Source of the DNA: JANFXS01 sp022791155
GTDB lineage: Bacteria; Bacillota; Clostridia; Lachnospirales; Anaerotignaceae
Assembly: GCA_949743895.1 (NCBI GenBank)
Contig: CATJUX010000081.1
Location: 1-11,409 of the forward strand
Length of the DNA: 11,409 nucleotides
Reading direction: 5' to 3'
The position numbers and the translations under genes are program-made. Shown here one piece after another: positions 7,264 to 11,409 of the stretch. Every line of letters begins with the position of its first letter. The first letter of the stretch is position 1. The notes under the pieces were generated by a model, which saw nothing but the letters and a program-made list of their open reading frames with translations, was not told where the DNA came from and did not search any database.

Positions 7264-8806
7264 TCAAACAAAATTTGAACTTTATATCGATGTTTATATC
7301 ACTCTCTCTTCCTGTCACGACAATTTTGTCCAAAGCTTCAGCAATTGTTTCTCTGTCAAGAGCTTTGATATTTTTATATTTTACAAGCATATCCACCCAT
7401 TCATGGTTTTCATCATTTTTTACATTTGATGCTTCTTCCATGAATGCTATCTGACCGCTTATCAAATTCCCCTCCTTTGCATAATCTTTTTTATATTCCA
7501 AATACTCTTCTTTAGTCAGTATGCCTTCTTTATAATCCTTATACAAAGATTTTCTTATATTATTATTTTTTTCAAGCGAAATTTGATATTTTTTCAGCTC
7601 CATGTCAACATTTTTATTATTAGCATGTCTTGAATATTTTATTTCACCAATATTGCCTATTTGCTCATTCAATTTGCTTAATACAGCATTTTCAAGCATC
7701 TCTGCATTCACAGGGTTTCTCATGCATGTTTTCAAGCCATATCTTTTGTGAGAACCACAAATGTATGTAGTTGTCACTTTGTTTTTATATTTGTTAACAG
7801 TTTTGCTCATGGCGCTTCCACAGTTTCCACAAAAAATATATCCAGCAAATATTCCTACATTTTGTTCAAAATCAATCTGCCTTGTGTTTCTTTTCAACAA
7901 AGCCTGTGTCATGTTCCACGTTTCAATTGAAACAATTGGTTCGTGCGTGTTTTCAACTATAATCCAGCTATCTTTGTCATTTTTTGTTGCTTTTCCCCTC
8001 ACAGTTTTCCTCACACTCTTGTTTTGAACCATATTTCCAATATAGATTTCATTTCTTAGTATATTATTTATTGCGCTATATGTCCAATACTTTGTAAATT
8101 CTTTCCTGTGTCCATTAACATAATTTAATCCATTGAGCCTTTTATATTCTGATGGACATGGCACGTTTTCAAAATTCAAAATCTTAGCAATCGATATTTT
8201 GCCATTTCCACTGTTATATAATTCAAAAATTTTTCTCACAACCATTGCGGCTGGTTCATCTATAATCAGTTTGTGTCTGTCATTTTCATCTTTTGAATAG
8301 CCATATGAAGCAAATGCCCCAACAAACTTTCCGTCTGTTTGCAATGTTCTAAAAGAGCTTTTCACTTTTTTGCTTATATCCTTGCTATATTGTGCGTTAA
8401 AAATATTTTTAATTGGCATTATAAAATCATTTCCACTGTTTATGCTGACAGTGTCATATCCATCGTTAATTGCTATAAAACGAATATCATTTAGTGGAAA
8501 ATACTTTTCGAGATATTCTCCCACACCAATATAGTCCCTTCCAAATCTTGATAAGTCTTTCACTACTATACAATTTATTTCGCCATTTTCAACAAGCCTG
8601 ATCATATATTGAAACTGTGGCCTTTGAAAATTCGTTCCTGTGTAACCATCATCAACAAATTCATTGACTATCTCACCATCAAGTATATTCCGCGATATAA
8701 AATTATGTATTATTGACCTCTGTGAAGAAATGCTGTAGCTTTCATATTTGTCTCCGTCTTCTTTTGATAATCTTAAATAAACTGCAATTTTCCACTTTAT
8801 ATTCAA
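7259..8806 (-). CDS. Large serine site-specific recombinase
   Basis: DNA integrase/excisionase of the resolvase-invertase large serine type, 515 residues. The catalytic domain (about 5-150) has YLRLS with Arg12 and nucleophile Ser14, SISSQR, DDGYTGTNFQRP, and the arginine motif DLSRFGRDY (84-92). A recombinase domain follows (about 160-300), then a zinc ribbon with Cys326, Cys329, Cys350 and Cys361 (FCGNCGSAMS). A charged coiled coil at about 395-465 is the kind that controls synapsis. Start: a GTG at 8815 falls inside the ribosome site AGGGGTGA, so the TTG at 8806, 5 bases after it, is preferred. The gene ends beside the interrupted deacetylase, the position expected of the element's own integrase. 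It resembles the TnpX/skin-type recombinases of Clostridia. No frameshift or lost catalytic residue is seen, so it is probably active. Confidence 0.96.
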   Translation of the reverse strand: MNIKWKIAVYLRLSKEDGDKYESYSISSQRSIIHNFISRNILDGEIVNEFVDDGYTGTNFQRPQFQYMIRLVENGEINCIVVKDLSRFGRDYIGVGEYLEKYFPLNDIRFIAINDGYDTVSINSGNDFIMPIKNIFNAQYSKDISKKVKSSFRTLQTDGKFVGAFASYGYSKDENDRHKLIIDEPAAMVVRKIFELYNSGNGKISIAKILNFENVPCPSEYKRLNGLNYVNGHRKEFTKYWTYSAINNILRNEIYIGNMVQNKSVRKTVRGKATKNDKDSWIIVENTHEPIVSIETWNMTQALLKRNTRQIDFEQNVGIFAGYIFCGNCGSAMSKTVNKYKNKVTTTYICGSHKRYGLKTCMRNPVNAEMLENAVLSKLNEQIGNIGEIKYSRHANNKNVDMELKKYQISLEKNNNIRKSLYKDYKEGILTKEEYLEYKKDYAKEGNLISGQIAFMEEASNVKNDENHEWVDMLVKYKNIKALDRETIAEALDKIVVTGRESDINIDIKFKFCLT

Positions 8807-8837
8807 AATTATCACCCCTGCTTTGCACTGCTTAAAT

Positions 8838-8861
8838 AAAAAAAGTCACTCTTTAGCGACT
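8838..8861 (-). terminator. Terminator-like hairpin between the small ORF and the recombinase
   Basis: On the minus strand AGTCGCT (8861-8855) pairs with AGTGACT (8850-8844), with one G-T pair, around the loop AAAG; a run of Ts follows (8843-8838, then ATTT). The stop codon of the 46-codon ORF (8848-8846) is inside the right arm. The stem is short, so termination may be partial and ribosomes finishing the small ORF could disrupt it. This would lower recombinase expression relative to the small ORF. Confidence 0.55.
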
Positions 8862-8986
8862 ATGTTATGTATTGCACTATTTTGTTTTTTTTCATGAACC
8901 TTAATAATATTATGTATAACATCATTTATGCTTTTTTCATTTGTGCTTGAATAGACAATAGTTATCCTTTTGTGCTCATTGCTCAT
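8846..8986 (-). CDS. Small protein (46 aa) upstream of the recombinase, unknown function
   Basis: It starts with an ATG preceded by a near-perfect ribosome site (AAGGAGG, 7 bases upstream), which makes it a convincing small gene despite its length. The product has a beta-strand-like start (KRITIVYSS), a helix-like middle (SINDVIHNIIKVHEKK) and a basic to neutral tail, without a signal peptide or membrane segment. The pattern is loosely like TnpW-type small proteins found beside Clostridial serine recombinases, but this is a weak impression from memory. Its place directly upstream of the recombinase makes it a candidate excision (directionality) factor or regulator. The frame extends upstream to 9130 with a hydrophobic stretch, but no ribosome site supports those starts. 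Confidence 0.7.
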   Translation of the reverse strand: MSNEHKRITIVYSSTNEKSINDVIHNIIKVHEKKQNSAIHNIVAKE

Positions 8987-9007
8987 ATAACTGCCTCCTT
9001 CATGAGT

Positions 9008-9032
9008 ACACCAATAGTTTTGAACTATGGTA
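9008..9032. promoter_or_regulatory. Inverted repeat just upstream of the small-ORF ribosome site
   Basis: On the plus strand ACCAATAGTT (9010-9019) and AACTATGGT (9023-9031) are complementary apart from one bulged base, around a three-base spacer TTG. It lies about 10 bases upstream of the AAGGAGG of the 46-codon ORF. It could be an operator for a DNA-binding protein or a leader hairpin affecting translation; there is no T tract, so it is not a terminator. Confidence 0.4.
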
Positions 9033-9104
9033 TGGCAAATGTTTTTTATTATTAATATGACTTGCATATAAAGTTTAGAACACATTTTCATATGCCAAAA
9101 GAGC

Positions 9105-9145
9105 AATAATAAAGGCCAAAAGCTCATCAAAGAGTTTTCAGCCTT
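9105..9145 (-). terminator. Possible imperfect terminator after the symporter gene
   Basis: On the minus strand AAGGC, AAAA and CTC (9145-9132) pair with GAG, TTTT and GCCTT (9125-9112), with small bulges between them, around the loop TTTGAT. The tail is only TATTATT, so efficiency is doubtful. It is the only hairpin of note in the 224-base gap between the symporter stop and the small ORF. Confidence 0.35.
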
Positions 9146-9210
9146 GAAGATATTTTGAAATATAGTTTTGAATTATATTTTATACAACACAGTCCTAACA
9201 TAAAAGTGCT

Positions 9211-10614
9211 TCATAGCTTTGAAAGTGTTTGATCTTCAAAAAATTCCTTCGTCAGTTTTATTACAACAGGCGACAGCGCCAAAACTGCAATTATATTGGG
9301 AAATATCATAAGAGCATTCAAAGTGTCTGTAATGTCCCATGCTATCTGAAGATCTATGATCGCTCCAAAGATGAGCAGAAAGCAAAATATCAACTGATAA
9401 GGAATTATGGCTTTTGAGCCAAACAAAAACTCCTCACACCTCGCTCCATAAAGCCCCCAACCCAAAATTGTTGAAAAGCAGAAAAAAGTGAGTATGACAG
9501 CGGCCACGCACGAAGCGCCAATGCTTCCAAAAACAGTTGAAAATGCATTTATTGTGAGCTGAACTCCAAGACTTGTTCCATATGGTATCTCTGTTCCGCT
9601 CATAAGTATTATAAGCCCTGTCATTGTGCACACAACTATTGTATCAAGAAACACACCCACAATGCCATACATGCCCTGACGCACCGGATGAATTGTTTCA
9701 GCAGCGGCATGCCCCATAGGCGCCGAGCCCATGCCTGCTTCATTGGAATTTACGCCTCTTGAAACACCACGCCGTATAGTTTCTTTTATTGTTATTCCAA
9801 GCGTTCCTCCAAGAACAGCCTCAGGATTAAAAGCGCCAACAAATATACTATATAAAACCTCCAAAACCCTGCTGAAATTCATGAATATCACAACCAAGCC
9901 AGCTAACATGTATAAAGCTGACATAATTGGAACAAGCTTTTCTGCAACCTGTCCTATCCTTTTGATCCCCCCAAAATAAACAAACATCATCAATATAGCT
10001 ATAATTGTGCCAACTGTAAGCCTGATTATTATATTATAATCTATTGTTGATGGATTCACAGAGTTGAATGCAGATGTAACTGCCACTACTATCGCATTTA
10101 TCTGTATAAGATTTCCTGTTCCAGGACATGCAAGCATGCCAAAAAATGCAAACAGAACAGCCAGCCACTTCCAATTCTTTCCCATGCCATTTTTAATATA
10201 ATACATCGGGCCTCCAACCCAGTCTCCTTTGTCATTTCTTTCTCTATATTTTATAGAAAGAGTTATTTCGGCAAACTGTGTCATCATGCCGGCAAAAGCC
10301 ACCAGTTCCATCCAAAGCAATGCACCAGGGCCGCCCAAAGATATGGCCCCAACAACCCCTGCAACATTTCCTGTTCCAACACATGATGCCAAAGCTGTTG
10401 TGAGCGCCTGCATGGGAGTTATGCTTCCAGTTTCAGATTGTTTACTTTTTATGCCGTTAAGCAATGTTTTCCATGCATATGTAAACTTTCTAAATTGCAG
10501 CAGCCGAAGCCTAAAAGTCAAATATAAACCTGTTCCAACAACTATAATAAGCATAGGAACGCCCCACACAATATTATTAATGGCACTGTTAACCGCCATT
10601 ATGTTATCTATCAT
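9211..10614 (-). CDS. Alanine/glycine:cation symporter (AGCS family)
   Basis: Inner-membrane secondary transporter of 467 residues that imports alanine and/or glycine with Na+ (or H+). The family signature region GGPGALLWMELVAFAG (94-109) follows the conserved TALASCVGTGNVAGV (73-87). Other typical segments are WVGGPMYYI (132-140), RRGVSRGVNSNEAGMGSAPM in the second half, and about ten to eleven hydrophobic helices. Length and gene ends are normal. ATG at 10614 is preceded by GGAAGGGAAG ending 10 bases upstream; the nearby TTG codons are in another frame that closes at once. It lies 43 bases downstream of the HAD-type gene on the same strand, so the two are probably one operon. It may be host DNA or cargo of the recombinase element; it looks like an ordinary housekeeping transporter. 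Confidence 0.95.
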   Translation of the reverse strand: MIDNIMAVNSAINNIVWGVPMLIIVVGTGLYLTFRLRLLQFRKFTYAWKTLLNGIKSKQSETGSITPMQALTTALASCVGTGNVAGVVGAISLGGPGALLWMELVAFAGMMTQFAEITLSIKYRERNDKGDWVGGPMYYIKNGMGKNWKWLAVLFAFFGMLACPGTGNLIQINAIVVAVTSAFNSVNPSTIDYNIIIRLTVGTIIAILMMFVYFGGIKRIGQVAEKLVPIMSALYMLAGLVVIFMNFSRVLEVLYSIFVGAFNPEAVLGGTLGITIKETIRRGVSRGVNSNEAGMGSAPMGHAAAETIHPVRQGMYGIVGVFLDTIVVCTMTGLIILMSGTEIPYGTSLGVQLTINAFSTVFGSIGASCVAAVILTFFCFSTILGWGLYGARCEEFLFGSKAIIPYQLIFCFLLIFGAIIDLQIAWDITDTLNALMIFPNIIAVLALSPVVIKLTKEFFEDQTLSKL

Positions 10615-10657
10615 ACAACAAGCGCTTCCCTTCCTTTAAAAAATTTAGATATTAAAA

Positions 10658-11359
10658 TTAGAATTGGAGAAAATCGTCATGTTCTGACATATATCTAACT
10701 ACAATCGCAAGAGTTCTTAAATCTCCAACCATAAAATCTTCCCACACATCCAAAGGTCTTGGCTCGCCCTGACGGTTAACCCAGCAAGTTTTATATCCAA
10801 GAGCCCTTCCCGGAACAATGTCATATTTAAAACCAAAAGCCGCGTGGATCATATCTTTTGATGCGAGGCCAAGTCTCTCCTGTGAAAGTTTAAATCCGCC
10901 ATAATTTGGTTTGTACATTCCTGCCATTTCCGCTGTAACTATATCATCAAATTCCACACCTATATTTTTAACAGATTCTTTAATAAAAGCATTGTCGCAA
11001 TTTGTGAGCAGTGTTATTTTTGTATATTTCTGAAGCTCAATAAGAGCATCATGAGAGTCTGGAAATGGCTGCCATGAAGCTATGCTTTCAGCAAAATCTT
11101 CACAGTCGGCTGTTGTGAAATCAAGGCCATATTCCTTGCATGTCATTCCCATTGTGTCTTTAAGCACTTGGTGATATTTCTTATATTCAGTCTGTATATA
11201 ATCAAATTGTATTGCTTCCCAGCGGCGCTGTATTTCTTTAGGATTTATTGTGTCAATGCCCTTCCTCTCAAGAAATTTCTTAAAATATTTTTGTATTTCC
11301 CCTTCCCAGTCAATAATAGTTCCATAACAGTCAAATGAAATTGCTTTAGGTGCTGCCAT
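10658..11359 (-). CDS. Haloacid dehalogenase type II-like HAD hydrolase
   Basis: Cytoplasmic HAD-superfamily hydrolase of 233 residues, close in layout to L-2-haloacid dehalogenases. FDCYGTIIDWEG (9-20) carries nucleophile Asp10 and Thr14, the type II signature. LLTNCDN (117-123) is motif II, Lys150 in YKPNYGGF is motif III, and HAAFGFKYDIVPGRALGYK (172-190) with CWVNR is the motif IV region with Asp180. Compared with L-DEX-type enzymes, as I recall them, Ser118 is replaced by the Thr-Asn pair, and the Ser175 and Asn177 positions read Phe. The active site is therefore changed, and the true substrate may be a phosphoester or another acid. The start is ATG with AAGGGGGA 8 bases upstream. It is the first visible gene of a two-gene unit with the AGCS symporter. 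Confidence 0.9.
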   Translation of the reverse strand: MAAPKAISFDCYGTIIDWEGEIQKYFKKFLERKGIDTINPKEIQRRWEAIQFDYIQTEYKKYHQVLKDTMGMTCKEYGLDFTTADCEDFAESIASWQPFPDSHDALIELQKYTKITLLTNCDNAFIKESVKNIGVEFDDIVTAEMAGMYKPNYGGFKLSQERLGLASKDMIHAAFGFKYDIVPGRALGYKTCWVNRQGEPRPLDVWEDFMVGDLRTLAIVVRYMSEHDDFLQF

Positions 11360-11409
11360 AATTAAAATCCCCCTTAATATAATAATAGTAATTGGTTAAC
11401 ACAAAAAAG

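Larger units (their letters stand above)
7240..8986 (-). mobile_element. Serine-recombinase intervening element, visible part
   Basis: The minimum span runs from the junction in the deacetylase gene to the start of the small ORF that precedes the recombinase. The right end is not identified. No 5' part of a deacetylase gene was found in any gap up to the window edge, so the element either continues beyond 11409 and carries the symporter and HAD genes, or its far side has been rearranged. No terminal inverted repeats or transposase are seen, which fits an LSR-driven element. Confidence 0.55.

Noticed and set aside
8987..9130. Upstream extension of the small ORF, with a hydrophobic signal-like stretch (SFWPLLLLFWHM)
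   Set aside because: It is in frame, but the TTG and ATG starts lack ribosome sites, while the ATG at 8986 has a near-perfect one; it also overlaps the possible terminator of the symporter gene.
9131..9210. Search for the missing 5' half of the deacetylase in the gap after the symporter gene
   Set aside because: No frame gives an FDxx-like motif, a signal peptide or a CE4-like strand; the only ORF is about 24 codons without a ribosome site.
11376..11404. Possible promoter for the HAD-type gene (TTGTGT, 17 bases, TATATT on the minus strand)
   Set aside because: The -10 element would end only three bases before the ribosome site, so the transcript would begin inside it. The real promoter is probably beyond the window.

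Overview
The window looks like a piece of a low-GC, strictly Gram-positive-type Firmicute chromosome, most likely a spore-forming member of the Clostridia. Reasons: AT-rich DNA, strong GGAGG-like ribosome binding sites, use of TTG starts, the ymfF-ymfH-lgt cluster, a soluble-tip chemoreceptor without the enteric C-terminal pentapeptide, and a WG-type polysaccharide deacetylase. The genus cannot be fixed from the sequence.

Layout. 3-179 (+) is the end of an unknown protein with a C-terminal membrane helix, followed by a strong terminator. 270-3621 (-) is a tight three-gene unit: a catalytically incomplete M16 peptidase-like protein (ymfF), its zinc-binding partner (ymfH) and prolipoprotein diacylglyceryl transferase (lgt). 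A divergent AT-rich spacer carries a good sigma-A-type promoter for a methyl-accepting chemotaxis protein (3831-5501, +), which ends in a textbook terminator. 5798-6571 (-) is a NagD-type HAD phosphatase. 6640-7239 (-) is the 3' part of a polysaccharide deacetylase gene. 7259-8806 (-) is a large serine recombinase, preceded by a 46-codon ORF (8846-8986). 9211-10614 (-) is an AGCS alanine/glycine:sodium symporter and 10658-11359 (-) a type II haloacid-dehalogenase-like protein; these two probably share a transcript.

Main point of interest. The deacetylase reading frame has no start codon with a ribosome site. It is open only up to a stop at 7264-7266, and its recognisable homology begins at a Trp-Gly that normally follows the catalytic FDxx motif. 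The recombinase gene ends about 20 bases from that point. This is the arrangement of an intervening element of the skin (sigK) type: an LSR element sitting inside a gene, with the recombinase at one border. The 5' part of the deacetylase is not found in the window, so either the element extends beyond the right edge (more than about 4.1 kb, with the symporter and HAD genes as passengers) or the 5' part has been lost. If the deacetylase is a sporulation gene, as its WG-type motif suggests, excision could restore it during development. That last step is inference.

The 46-codon ORF upstream of the recombinase is a candidate excision factor or regulator. It is separated from the recombinase by a terminator-like hairpin that overlaps its stop codon, which may limit recombinase expression.
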